Positions 26,147-35,878 of a stretch of 64,000 bases of DNA are shown piece after piece. Location of the stretch: the NCBI RefSeq assembly GCF_003691365.1, contig NZ_CP033087.1, forward strand, positions 1,192,501 to 1,256,500, written 5' to 3'. The translations under genes and the position numbers were made by a program. The notes under the pieces were generated by a model, which was given only the letters and a program-made list of their open reading frames with translations, made no database searches and had not been told where the DNA came from. The stretch is from Commensalibacter melissae (lineage in GTDB: Bacteria > Pseudomonadota > Alphaproteobacteria > Acetobacterales > Acetobacteraceae). The first letter of the stretch is position 1. The number at the start of each line of letters is the position of its first letter.

Positions 26147-28630
26147 TTAAAACTGTTGTCCAAAACCAAATCTTAATAGTTGTACCCGGTCACGTCTCTG
26201 TTTGACAATAGGTATACCAACATCAACATTCAACATACCGAAAGGACTTTTCCATGAAATACCAGCACCAGTACTTACACGCGGTGTCATTGAATTTCCC
26301 CAAATCGGTGTATAACGATCTCCATCAGTTGCTTTATTGGTATAACGACGTTTAACACGCATTCCTCCCAAAGCACCCATATCCACAAAATAACGACCCA
26401 TTAAACCCAGATCACGTGAAGCGGGCATGGGAAAATTAACTTGTGCTGAAGCCGTGTACATGAAACGACCTCCCAGAAAATCTTCCTCACCATGGGATTT
26501 ACCCTCAACCACATGACTGATTGGATGCGTTCTTGGTCCAACTCCACCATCATAGAAACCACGCAAATTGTTACCACCAAGATAAAAGTTATCAATAACG
26601 CTTCTATGATTATGTCCTGAAATATCGCTTATATAGCCTGCACCACCACTGATACTCAATGTCCAATCACGATTACCGGTAAAATCATCCAGGGGGAAAT
26701 ACTGGGCAGCATCAATTTTACCGCGAACATATTTCGTGTCACCACCGACACCAGCAAAATCTCCACCTAGGCGAACCAAGGTTCCACTGTGAGGATTCAT
26801 TCTCGAATCTCTCGTGTCATAAGTAATCGTCGTACCAATTTGCGACAAGAATGAATAACCTTTTTGATCAAGAATATAGAAAGATGAGTGACTCCAAATA
26901 TCATGAACCCTTCTTTCCATAATCGAATATGTCCATTGCTGTGACAGTACGTTATTAAACGCGTATCCGATACGAAAAGTTGCACCATACCTGTTTTCGG
27001 CATAGTTTTGATAAGTCTGATAATTATTTTCAAGATAGAATATATCAATCCCCGCGACCATATTCTTACCCAGAAAATATGGATCTGTTATCGAAAAATC
27101 AGCTTGTCGAGCATAATAGGCCATCGTACCGTTAATTCCCGCATCAACCCCTGTTCCAAGGAAATTACGCTGCCTTAACCCTATATTTCCCAACACACCG
27201 GAATCCGTGGAATATCCTCCCCCTAGTGAGAATTCACCTGTTGGTTTTTCCTGAACATTTACAGAAACCATTCGTTTATCAGGAGCGGAACCTTTACTTT
27301 TTTCTACTTTGACAGTTTTGAAATATCCCAAATCCTCAACTGATTGCTTTATATATTTCTCGGTTGTATCAGTAAAAGGATCATTTTCAGCTATAGGCAA
27401 CTCACGACGGATAACCTTATCCTGAGTCACCGTATTACCGTTAATGTCTATTCTCTCAACATAAACCCTCGGCCCTTCCATAACATCAAAAAGCAGATCA
27501 ACAATCTTTTTTTCCGGGTTACGCGCAATTTCGGGTCTTACCACGGCAAAGGGATGTCCCTGTGACTGCAATGTTTCCTGAATATCTTTAGCTAAATCAT
27601 CAATTTCCTTACCATCATAGATTTGCCCTTTACGTATTGGAATCATCCGTTGAACTTTTTCAGCTGTCACATTTTCAACATTTGAACGGGCATCAACCTT
27701 ACCCAGACGATATTGAGGCCCCTCTTCCATTGTATAGGTGATGTAAAAAGATTTATGGTCAGGTGATAATTCACCCGTAGCATTGATCATTTTGAAATCG
27801 ACATAACCATTACGTAAATAAAATCTTCGAATCAATTCCGCATCATAACGGACACGTTCCGGATTATACTGATCGGAAGAGGAAAAGAATCGATACCACG
27901 CAGCTTCTTTTGAAGAGGTTACCTGACTTAAACGTGCCTCACTGAATGCATGGTTACCAACAAAAGTAAGTTTTTTAATTAAAGTTTTAGGACCCTCATC
28001 AATTCTAAAAACAACATCAATACGATTATGAGACAGGTTGATAATTTGTGGCGTAACAGTTACTGAATAACGTCCTTTTGCACCATACATGGCTAGGATA
28101 CGCTGACGATCAGAAGCAATCAGTGAAGGGGAATAAACAGAACGCGCCCTCAAGGAAGTGTATTTCTGAATATCCGTATCCTTGAGTTTGGAATTACCCT
28201 CATAAGCTACACGATTGATAATCGGATTCTCTATAACCTTGATTTGTAACGTACTGCCGGAACGATGCAGACTTATATCTTTGAATAAACCTGTAGCATA
28301 AAGTGTTTTTAAAGAACGATCCAATAAATCCTTATTAAATGGATCACCTGGTTGAGCCAGCATATAAGAAAGAACTGTCGGGGTTTCAACTCGATCATTT
28401 CCATATACTTCAATTGATTGGATAATGCCGCCCTGTTTCGTTATTTGATTATCAACAGAACGCTTTTTATTACGGGATTTTTTTATAGAACTTCGACGAT
28501 AATCCGCTTTTTTATGATGAGATGCATAAGAAGTTTTACTTGTTGTTTGAGCATGTAACGATACGCACATAAAAGGAAATATGCATACAGAAGCAAACAA
28601 CGCCGAACGTTTACCGGACAAATCAGCCAC
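26147..28630 (-). CDS. bamA: Outer membrane assembly factor BamA
   Basis: Core of the BAM complex that folds beta-barrel proteins into the outer membrane. The 827-residue protein has a signal peptide ending near SLHA and a basic linker. Five POTRA domains span about 65-470 (for example IIQSIEVYGNDRVETPTVLSYM and VYVERIDINGNTVTQDKVIRRELP). A 16-strand barrel follows (about 475-827), with the conserved Omp85 segment VDMGALGG and the C-terminal phenylalanine of LLRFGFGQQF. It sits between rseP and the skp gene. Confidence 0.97.
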   Translation of the reverse strand: MADLSGKRSALFASVCIFPFMCVSLHAQTTSKTSYASHHKKADYRRSSIKKSRNKKRSVDNQITKQGGIIQSIEVYGNDRVETPTVLSYMLAQPGDPFNKDLLDRSLKTLYATGLFKDISLHRSGSTLQIKVIENPIINRVAYEGNSKLKDTDIQKYTSLRARSVYSPSLIASDRQRILAMYGAKGRYSVTVTPQIINLSHNRIDVVFRIDEGPKTLIKKLTFVGNHAFSEARLSQVTSSKEAAWYRFFSSSDQYNPERVRYDAELIRRFYLRNGYVDFKMINATGELSPDHKSFYITYTMEEGPQYRLGKVDARSNVENVTAEKVQRMIPIRKGQIYDGKEIDDLAKDIQETLQSQGHPFAVVRPEIARNPEKKIVDLLFDVMEGPRVYVERIDINGNTVTQDKVIRRELPIAENDPFTDTTEKYIKQSVEDLGYFKTVKVEKSKGSAPDKRMVSVNVQEKPTGEFSLGGGYSTDSGVLGNIGLRQRNFLGTGVDAGINGTMAYYARQADFSITDPYFLGKNMVAGIDIFYLENNYQTYQNYAENRYGATFRIGYAFNNVLSQQWTYSIMERRVHDIWSHSSFYILDQKGYSFLSQIGTTITYDTRDSRMNPHSGTLVRLGGDFAGVGGDTKYVRGKIDAAQYFPLDDFTGNRDWTLSISGGAGYISDISGHNHRSVIDNFYLGGNNLRGFYDGGVGPRTHPISHVVEGKSHGEEDFLGGRFMYTASAQVNFPMPASRDLGLMGRYFVDMGALGGMRVKRRYTNKATDGDRYTPIWGNSMTPRVSTGAGISWKSPFGMLNVDVGIPIVKQRRDRVQLLRFGFGQQF

Positions 28631-28769
28631 CCTTTATTACCAAAACAAATCCATTCAATTCAATATCACAAGAAATACAACAATTAAATCAAATTTTATT
28701 TCTTAAACTAAAGGGGTAACGATTTTTAATCCTTTTTACAAGTTTTTGATTACAGAAATTGAATAGAAT

Positions 28770-29876
28770 TTATTTACTGTGGCTTGTAAACCAGCTTATC
28801 AAACCCAATTGTGATATATCGTTATATGTTGAAAATAAAAAAAGCAACAAAATCAATCCGAAACCGATTTGAAATGCCCATGCCTGAATTTTTTTATGCA
28901 CAGGTTTACGATATACAGCTTCAATAACATAAAATAATAACCGTCCTCCATCCAACATTGGAATCGGAAACAAATTTATAAGGCCTAAATTAATGGATAA
29001 GACTGCCATCATTAAGATTAATTGATCAAAACCTTTTTCTGCAACTTGACCAGAAATCTGGGCTATTTTTATTGGTCCGCCCAGTTCACTCAAGGAACGT
29101 TGTCTGGTAACCATCTGCCCCAGTCCAATAACAGTGTCAGCGGTTATATTCCATGTTTCACGGAATGCATACACGACAGAATCTTCGATTGACAATCGAT
29201 GTTTTTCAACAAAAATTCTGCCCATGACAATTCCCAACTGCCCTATTGATTTATGGTCAATTAATTTTGAACTAATTATGATCGGCAATGAAACTTCCTT
29301 ACCTTCTCTCTTCACAATCACCGTTGTCGTCATTCCCGGATGCTTTTTCGCAAATAAAGCCAGGGATTGAGCATCAGGATTTTTATATTTGTCAATTTGA
29401 ATAATTATATCATGAGGCTTCATACCAGCTTGACTGGCAGCACTATTTGGAACAATATTTTCCACCACTGGTTTAATAAAAGGTTTACCTGAAATTGCGA
29501 ATACACCGGCAAACAGGATCACGGCTAAAACAAAATTAAAAAAAGGTCCTGCAAAAATAACGATTGAACGATCCAATACAGGTTTTGCATGAAATGTCTT
29601 CCCCGGAATCCAATTTGCTTTTTGTTCATCCGTGGCATCTTCCGGATCTTCAAATCCATGCGGTTTTACGTAACCACCCAACGGAATAGGACATAACCGC
29701 CATTCGGTTCCAACCTTATCACGCCATTTATATAGCGGTTTGCCAAAACCAATTGAAAATACGTCGACATGAACCCCACGCCAACGTGCAGCCAAATAAT
29801 GACCAAGTTCATGAATGAATACAAGCACTCCTAATACAAATATGAAAGAAATAATTGTTACTATAAACGCATGCAT
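28770..29876 (-). CDS. rseP: Site-2 intramembrane zinc protease RseP (M50)
   Basis: An inner-membrane protease of regulated intramembrane proteolysis. The 368-residue protein has HELGH (residues 22-26) in the first membrane helix, one PDZ domain (about 125-200, GMKPHDIIIQIDKYKNPDAQ) and the second metal motif INLFPIPMLDGGRLLFY. One rather than two PDZ domains is usual in this lineage. It is next to dxr and bamA. The expected substrate is an anti-sigma factor or signal peptide, which cannot be told here. Confidence 0.95.
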   Translation of the reverse strand: MHAFIVTIISFIFVLGVLVFIHELGHYLAARWRGVHVDVFSIGFGKPLYKWRDKVGTEWRLCPIPLGGYVKPHGFEDPEDATDEQKANWIPGKTFHAKPVLDRSIVIFAGPFFNFVLAVILFAGVFAISGKPFIKPVVENIVPNSAASQAGMKPHDIIIQIDKYKNPDAQSLALFAKKHPGMTTTVIVKREGKEVSLPIIISSKLIDHKSIGQLGIVMGRIFVEKHRLSIEDSVVYAFRETWNITADTVIGLGQMVTRQRSLSELGGPIKIAQISGQVAEKGFDQLILMMAVLSINLGLINLFPIPMLDGGRLLFYVIEAVYRKPVHKKIQAWAFQIGFGLILLLFLFSTYNDISQLGLISWFTSHSK

Positions 29877-29901
29877 CCAGTCTTACCCTATATTTCTTAG
29901 A

Positions 29902-31059
29902 TTAGTTATTGTAATTGTTCAGCCACTCTTTTGCGCAACGTCGAGCTTCCATATCCCAATGCAACACATCTTCTAGTGAATTCGCCGTCGGTGCACCAAG
30001 TTTTTGCATGACGGTTTCAACTAGAACCGCTATATGAAGAAAACGAATTTTTTCATGAAGAAATGCATCAACTGCCACTTCATTGGCTGCTGATAGAATA
30101 GTTGGCGCACATTTACCAGCTTTCAAGGATTCACGCGCCAATCTTAAAGCTGGAAATCTTGTTTCGTCAGGTGCTTCAAAATCCAACTTTCCTGCCTTGG
30201 CAAGATTCAATCGTTCAACATTTGAATACATTCTCTTCGGCCACGCCAGAGTGTGAGCAATTGGAATTCTCATATCTGGAGAACCAAGTTGTGCCAAGAT
30301 ACTTCCATCTTCATATTGTACCATACTGTGTACAATGGATTGGGGGTGGATTAAAACATCAATTTTATTCTCGCTTACGGAAAACAACCTAGCCGCCTCA
30401 ATAATTTCCAACCCTTTATTAAACATTGTTGCTGAATCAATGGTAATCTTGGCACCCATCGTCCATGTCGGATGTTTTAAAGCCTGATCTAGTGAAACAT
30501 TTTTCATCTCTTCAAGGGAAAATTTTCGAAATGGCCCACCAGAGGCGGTAAGAATAATTTTTTCGATTGCATTATATTGTTTGTCCGCCATTGACTGAAA
30601 AACGGCATTATGCTCGGAATCAACAGGAAGTAATGTCGCGCCGGCCTCTTTCACGGCCTTTAACATTACATCTCCAGCTGAAACCAAGGCCTCTTTGTTA
30701 GCCAAGGCAACATAACGACCGTTTTTAACGGCGGCCAAAGTTGGTTCCAAGCCAATGGCACCGGTAATAGCCGCCATTGTCCAATCAACAGGAATAGCTG
30801 CCGCTTCCAAGACAGCCTGACGTCCCCCCATTACCTTTACAGGAAAAGAATTCAGCAATTCTTTCAATTGTGGTAAAAATTGATCATCTGCAATAACAGC
30901 ATATTCAGCATTAAGCTTAATTGCCTGTTCAGCAAGTCTTTTAAAATTCTTGCCCCCAATCAAGGCAATCGTTTTGAACGCCTGGGGATCTTGCAACAAG
31001 AGATCAACTGTCGAACACCCAATACTTCCTGTACAACCCAATATTGAAACCGTCTTCAT
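29902..31059 (-). CDS. dxr: 1-deoxy-D-xylulose-5-phosphate reductoisomerase
   Basis: Commits carbon to the MEP isoprenoid pathway, making MEP with NADPH. The 385-residue protein has the N-terminal NADPH site SILGCTGSIGCSTVDLL. The metal/substrate site is VDSEHNAVFQSM, with ASGGPFR, HPTWTMGAKITIDSATMFNKGLE and HPQSIVHSMVQYEDGS. It lies next to cdsA and uppS; UppS makes undecaprenyl diphosphate from the isoprenoids this pathway supplies. Confidence 0.97.
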   Translation of the reverse strand: MKTVSILGCTGSIGCSTVDLLLQDPQAFKTIALIGGKNFKRLAEQAIKLNAEYAVIADDQFLPQLKELLNSFPVKVMGGRQAVLEAAAIPVDWTMAAITGAIGLEPTLAAVKNGRYVALANKEALVSAGDVMLKAVKEAGATLLPVDSEHNAVFQSMADKQYNAIEKIILTASGGPFRKFSLEEMKNVSLDQALKHPTWTMGAKITIDSATMFNKGLEIIEAARLFSVSENKIDVLIHPQSIVHSMVQYEDGSILAQLGSPDMRIPIAHTLAWPKRMYSNVERLNLAKAGKLDFEAPDETRFPALRLARESLKAGKCAPTILSAANEVAVDAFLHEKIRFLHIAVLVETVMQKLGAPTANSLEDVLHWDMEARRCAKEWLNNYNN

Positions 31060-31104
31060 TTCCTGAAAATCCTCTTCATGTCCAAAACCAGAATGCTCCC
31101 TTTA

Positions 31105-31983
31105 TTATTTAAACAAATATAAAGGTATATTAGGTTTTATATTAAATATTAATTGATTATTAGCTAGCGATCCACCATTCCATTTGACACCCTCTATTTC
31201 AGATGGCAGGAAGAAAGTAAGAAGAGCAACCAAAATTGATACTGTCAACAAAGCATCGCAACGATCCAGAACCCCCCCATGTCCCGGAATGATTTTGCCT
31301 GAATCTTTAACACCTAAAATACGTTTAAGTTTACTTTCAAGCAAATCACCAATTTGCGCCATAATACCGATAAGAACACTCAAAACACATCCGATAAGAT
31401 AGGAATGTTCAATTCCTTGATTCAAATATCCAATGATACAGGCACCGACGCAGCCAGCACCAATCAATCCACCTATAGCCCCTGACCAGGTTTTGCCAGG
31501 AGAGACAGAAGGAATAAGTTTGGGACCACCAACAAGTTTTCCAACAAGATAGGCACAACTGTCACTTGCAATAACAACCGAAACAATCCAGATGATCATC
31601 CAAGTTTGAAAGCCTGTCATAAACCGTAGCCATAATAAAGATAAACCAGCGCCACCGATAATCACTGATCCCAACCATAATTGCGGTCCAAAGATAAAGG
31701 CAAACCCCAATATGATATAAAGTGATTGTGTCCACATCCCTTCAAGGGCGGCGCAATAGGCTATAACCGGCCAAAATAAAAACAGACATCCTTTAAAATT
31801 TTTATAACTTATTTTAAAAAGATTTTCCCATTCATATACCATTACGATACTTATAATGGAAATCATACCGATGTAATACCATTCACCCCATACGATACAA
31901 ATCAAAGCAACAGGAACAATAATCACTGCAGAAACAATTCGTACAGGCAAATCCTGCCAGGAAGCTTGTTGATTATTATTCAC
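31105..31983 (-). CDS. cdsA: Phosphatidate cytidylyltransferase
   Basis: Makes CDP-diacylglycerol, the precursor of all phospholipids. The 292-residue integral membrane protein has about eight hydrophobic segments. Its C-terminal signature GDLLESKLKRILGVKDSGKIIPGHGGVLDRCDAL is the diagnostic CdsA motif. Its start overlaps the end of uppS by 8 bp, so they are translationally coupled. Confidence 0.96.
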   Translation of the reverse strand: MNNNQQASWQDLPVRIVSAVIIVPVALICIVWGEWYYIGMISIISIVMVYEWENLFKISYKNFKGCLFLFWPVIAYCAALEGMWTQSLYIILGFAFIFGPQLWLGSVIIGGAGLSLLWLRFMTGFQTWMIIWIVSVVIASDSCAYLVGKLVGGPKLIPSVSPGKTWSGAIGGLIGAGCVGACIIGYLNQGIEHSYLIGCVLSVLIGIMAQIGDLLESKLKRILGVKDSGKIIPGHGGVLDRCDALLTVSILVALLTFFLPSEIEGVKWNGGSLANNQLIFNIKPNIPLYLFK

Positions 31984-32749
31984 TATCTTCTAATCCCGGT
32001 CTGACACCAAAACGTCGTTCCCGACGAATATAAATATCTATAACCCTATCAAAATCCTTTTTGTCAAAGTCTGGCCAAAGCGTATCAATGAAAATTAATT
32101 CAGCATAAGCGGCCTGCCATAAAAGAAAATTCGATAATCTGCTTTCACCACTTGTTCGTAAAATAAGATCTGGATCTGGTATATCTGCCGTAAAAAGATA
32201 TGATGCAAATAAATCTTCTGTTATGTCCCGTAAATCAAGCAACTTGTCAACCCGATCCTGACAAATTTTCTTAACTGCCTGAATAACTTCTCCTCTCCCT
32301 CCATAGGAAAGAGCTAAAGTCAGGACAAGCGCATCATTATTCTTTGTCAAATATTCCACTGCATGCAAATCGTTTTGAAGATTTTGATCAAAACGTGTAA
32401 TATCACCAATTATACGAATACGAATATTCTGCTTATGAAGCTTTTTAACTTCGCTTTTAAGGTAAAATTTCAAGAGGCCGGTTAAATCTGAGACTTCCTC
32501 TGGTGTTCTTTGCCAATTTTCAGAAGAAAACGCATAAAGAGTCAACCATTTTATCTTTTTTTCAATAGCAAATTCTATACTGCGTTTGACCGCCTGTGCA
32601 CCTGCACGATGTCCGGCAATTCTCGGCAACCCTCTTGCAGTTGCCCAACGACTGTTGCCATCCATAATGATCGCAACATGTTGGGGTATTTCACAATCAT
32701 CCATTGTTGATGATATTTTGACATTATCATGAACAGTAGGTAAAACCAT
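31976..32749 (-). CDS. uppS: Undecaprenyl diphosphate synthase (isoprenyl transferase)
   Basis: Elongates farnesyl diphosphate to the C55 lipid carrier for peptidoglycan and LPS. The 257-residue cis-prenyltransferase has HVAIIMDGNSRWATARGLPRIAGHRAGA (catalytic Asp), TLYAFSSENWQRTPEEV and the C-terminal DLILRTSGESRLSNFLLWQAAYAEL. An alternative start at the internal Met 16 would still keep the whole domain. It lies between frr and cdsA. Confidence 0.96.
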   Translation of the reverse strand: MVLPTVHDNVKISSTMDDCEIPQHVAIIMDGNSRWATARGLPRIAGHRAGAQAVKRSIEFAIEKKIKWLTLYAFSSENWQRTPEEVSDLTGLLKFYLKSEVKKLHKQNIRIRIIGDITRFDQNLQNDLHAVEYLTKNNDALVLTLALSYGGRGEVIQAVKKICQDRVDKLLDLRDITEDLFASYLFTADIPDPDLILRTSGESRLSNFLLWQAAYAELIFIDTLWPDFDKKDFDRVIDIYIRRERRFGVRPGLEDSE

Positions 32750-32774
32750 TAATTATCAACCTGATGTTTATGAT

Positions 32775-33341
32775 CTATACCTGTTTAATGTCACGTTCTT
32801 TTTCAGCAAAAACCTCATCAATTTTATTGACATACTGATCAGTTATTTTCTGAATTTCATCAGACCAATCTTTTACATCATCTTGGCTGATTTCACCTTT
32901 TTTTTCAGCAGCTTTGGTTTTGTCCATTCCATCACGACGAACACCCCTCACCGCAATTTTTGCATTTTCAGCATATCGGCTTGCAGCCTTAACCATTTCA
33001 TTACGTCGCTCTTCAGTCAACTGTGGAATAGGCACTCTAATTAATTGCCCGTCAGGAATAGGATTTAATCCCAACCCACTTTCCCTTATCGCCTTGTCTA
33101 CAGCGGATACTAGCGTCTTGTCCCATATTTGAACAGATAACATTCGTGATTCTGGCGCTGTAATGGAAGCGACCTGAGTAATTGGTGTAATGCTTCCATA
33201 AGCATCAACGCGAATAGGCTCCAGCAAGGCCGGAGTTGCACGTCCTGAACGCAACCCTGCCAGATCATGCTTAAAAGATTCAATAGCACTCTGCATACGT
33301 CGTGTCAGATCCTGCTTTAAACTATTAATATCATCAACCAC
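32775..33341 (-). CDS. frr: Ribosome recycling factor
   Basis: Splits post-termination ribosomes together with EF-G. The 188-residue protein has the standard three-helix and hinge organisation: [55 protein letters not shown] and a C-terminal helix. It lies between pyrH and uppS, the common order. Confidence 0.97.
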   Translation of the reverse strand: MVDDINSLKQDLTRRMQSAIESFKHDLAGLRSGRATPALLEPIRVDAYGSITPITQVASITAPESRMLSVQIWDKTLVSAVDKAIRESGLGLNPIPDGQLIRVPIPQLTEERRNEMVKAASRYAENAKIAVRGVRRDGMDKTKAAEKKGEISQDDVKDWSDEIQKITDQYVNKIDEVFAEKERDIKQV

Positions 33342-33383
33342 ATCAACACCTTTTAAAATTATTAAGATTATTTAATTTATCTT

Positions 33384-34127
33384 TTACTTATGATTTGAAG
33401 AAGAAGCAACCACTCTGGTACAAACACCATTCCCCAATAACACATTTTCAAAATTGCCCTCTTTGTGTACATTAAACACTATCATTGGCAACTTATTATC
33501 CTGAGCCAGACTAAAAGCCGTCGCATCCATGATATTTAATTCCTTGATGAGAGCCTCAGAATAGGTGATTGTATCATATCTTTTGGCATCAGGATTGTTC
33601 TTGGGGTCGCTATCATAGACACCATCAACCTGTGTCCCTTTCAGCATAATATCACATCCCATCTCTATGGCTCGCAACGCTGCAGCTGTATCCGTAGTAA
33701 AATAGGGATTTCCCGTACCCGCCGCAAAAATAACCACCCGTCCCTGTTTTATATGTGAAATGGCCTTGTTTCTTACATAATTTTCTGCAATCTGAGGAAT
33801 ATCAATCGCCGACATGATACAGCTTTCAATATGATGCTGTTCCAAAACATTATGCAAAACAATTGCGTTAATCACTGTAGCCAGCATTCCAGCATAATCA
33901 CCATGAACACGATCTATTCCCTTGGAGGCTGCAGTCATGCCACGAAAAATATTGCCACCACCGATTACCAAACAAACTTCCACACCAGACTTAACAACAT
34001 TGGCGATATCGCTTACAATAGCGTTTGCAACTTTTGGATCGATACCATAACTACCTTCACCCAGTAAAGCCTCACCTGAAATTTTCAATAAAACTCGTTT
34101 AGGAACAATTTTTTCTGAAGAAACCAT
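33384..34127 (-). CDS. pyrH: Uridylate kinase
   Basis: Phosphorylates UMP to UDP. The 247-residue amino-acid-kinase fold has RVLLKISGEALLG, VIGGGNIFRG, GTGNPYFTTDTAAALRA and LKGTQVDGVYDSDPK, all typical of bacterial PyrH. It starts the pyrH-frr-uppS-cdsA-dxr run. The usual upstream rpsB-tsf pair is not here; instead era lies behind it after 114 bp, so pyrH probably has its own promoter. Confidence 0.97.
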   Translation of the reverse strand: MVSSEKIVPKRVLLKISGEALLGEGSYGIDPKVANAIVSDIANVVKSGVEVCLVIGGGNIFRGMTAASKGIDRVHGDYAGMLATVINAIVLHNVLEQHHIESCIMSAIDIPQIAENYVRNKAISHIKQGRVVIFAAGTGNPYFTTDTAAALRAIEMGCDIMLKGTQVDGVYDSDPKNNPDAKRYDTITYSEALIKELNIMDATAFSLAQDNKLPMIVFNVHKEGNFENVLLGNGVCTRVVASSSNHK

Positions 34128-34241
34128 TATAAATTCACATTGTAAATAAAGTTTTTTTAAGTGGTTAAAGATATTATATCAGCCATTAAAATTTTGAAAG
34201 AATGAAAATAAATTTTAATTGATTAACAAACAATGCTTACC

Positions 34242-35129
34242 CTATGAAAGATCAAGCCCTATGGCTTTTAATCGATTATTTTCACTATCCCAATTCTTTC
34301 TTTCCTTAACTGTTAAAAAAACGTGACATGGCCGTTCCAATAAACGAGAAAGTTCTTTTCGGGCCCGTTCACCGATCATTCGTATTTTTTGTCCTTGATG
34401 CCCAATTATAATCGCTTTGTGATTGGGTTTAGAGACATATATTACCAAATCAACCCGTATTGAATGATCAGATTTTTCTTTGAAACTTTCTGTTTCAACG
34501 GTTATTGCATAAGGAATTTCTTCATGAGTCTTCATAAAAATTTGTTCACGCACCAACTCGGCAGCAAGCAACCGGTCTGGCAAATTGGTCAAATCATCAT
34601 CTGGATATAGCCATGGCCCTTCAGGAACCTCTTTTGCCAGTGCTTCTATTAAATCATTTACACCATTCCCCTTTTTCGCACTCACCATAAAACTACGTTC
34701 TATTGAAAGTAAACTATTAACCTGATCTGCAAGAGGTAACAGTTTCTGGGGGATAATTTTATCAATTTTATTTAATACCAACCAAATACGGCGGCTAGTT
34801 TCCTTCAATTTTTGAATTATAAGGTTAATCTCTTCATTTAATCCATTATGTGCATCCAGAATAAAAAGGGTTATATCTGAATCCACCGCACCGGTCCAGG
34901 CATTTGAAACCATCAATTCGTCCAGACGTCTTTTAGGCTTAAATATACCTGGTGTATCGACCAAAAGAATTTGAGATTGCTGATGCATAACAATTCCCAA
35001 TATCCTCATTCTTGTTGTTTGTGCCTTGGGGCTGACAATTGACAATTTCGCCCCTACCATTTGATTTAACAAAGTTGATTTACCAGCATTTGGTGCGCCT
35101 ATTAATGCAACAAAACCGCAACGCATCAC
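34242..35129 (-). CDS. era: GTPase Era
   Basis: A GTPase that binds 16S rRNA and helps 30S maturation. The 295-residue protein shows G1 IGAPNAGKSTLLNQM, G2/G3 SPKAQTTRMRI and DTPGIF, and G4 NKID. A C-terminal KH domain carries the GHQGQKIRMIGERARKEL loop. Its ATG overlaps the rnc stop by 4 bp, the classical lepB-rnc-era coupling. The recO gene that often follows is absent. Confidence 0.97.
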   Translation of the reverse strand: MMRCGFVALIGAPNAGKSTLLNQMVGAKLSIVSPKAQTTRMRILGIVMHQQSQILLVDTPGIFKPKRRLDELMVSNAWTGAVDSDITLFILDAHNGLNEEINLIIQKLKETSRRIWLVLNKIDKIIPQKLLPLADQVNSLLSIERSFMVSAKKGNGVNDLIEALAKEVPEGPWLYPDDDLTNLPDRLLAAELVREQIFMKTHEEIPYAITVETESFKEKSDHSIRVDLVIYVSKPNHKAIIIGHQGQKIRMIGERARKELSRLLERPCHVFLTVKERKNWDSENNRLKAIGLDLS

Positions 35130-35878
35130 TTATTACCCTGTCTCTTGATTTTATTAACCTTATTTAGTTTGCCCAGCAAATCCTTGGCTGCCGCACTCTG
35201 TGCACTTCTTTTGCTTCCCCCTTTACCTTGTCCCTCCATATTTTGTGCCTTGACGTTTATAATAAATACAGGCGTATGGGACGGACCCTCCTGGGAAACC
35301 AATTCATATACTGGTAAAGGCAATCCTCTTGTCAACAGCCATTCTTGCAATGCTGTTTTTGAATCTTTGGGAGGCAGCGCCTGCGCTTTCATAATATCAA
35401 CCCATAATTTACGGACGAATTTTCTGACAGGTTCAAGTCCTCCATCAAGATACATCGCCCCCAAAATAGCCTCTACAGCATCAGCCAGAACACTTTCGGT
35501 ATAATTGACCCCGGCTTTTTCTTCATGTGACGCAACATGAATACTGTTATGAATTTCAAGTTTTGATGCTATTTTTGCCAAAACTGTTTTGGACACAAGA
35601 TTAGCATGACGAGGTCCAAGATCACCTTCCTGCTCATCCGGAAAACGTTCCAATAACCATTCCGCCATCACCAATCCTAAAACACGGTCACCAATAAACT
35701 CCAACCGTTCATTTGACCGGGCTCTTTTCCTTTTTTTATGTGCATATTTTTGCTCATACACTGCGGAACGATGGGTTAAAGCCTTTCGGAACAATGACTT
35801 TTTTACAAATTCATATCCCAGTTTATTTTCAAGTTCTTTTTCAGAAGAATTCAGGGAGTTAATAGTTATTTTTGTCAT
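35126..35878 (-). CDS. rnc: Ribonuclease III
   Basis: Double-strand-specific endoribonuclease processing rRNA and regulatory RNAs. The 250-residue protein has the signature ERLEFIGDRVLGLVMAEWL (about 57-75, Ile in place of the usual Leu before Gly-Asp) and a second acidic site ESVLADAVEAILGAMYLDGG. A C-terminal dsRNA-binding domain covers about 172-242. It overlaps lepB and era by 4 bp on each side. Confidence 0.96.
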   Translation of the reverse strand: MTKITINSLNSSEKELENKLGYEFVKKSLFRKALTHRSAVYEQKYAHKKRKRARSNERLEFIGDRVLGLVMAEWLLERFPDEQEGDLGPRHANLVSKTVLAKIASKLEIHNSIHVASHEEKAGVNYTESVLADAVEAILGAMYLDGGLEPVRKFVRKLWVDIMKAQALPPKDSKTALQEWLLTRGLPLPVYELVSQEGPSHTPVFIINVKAQNMEGQGKGGSKRSAQSAAAKDLLGKLNKVNKIKRQGNK

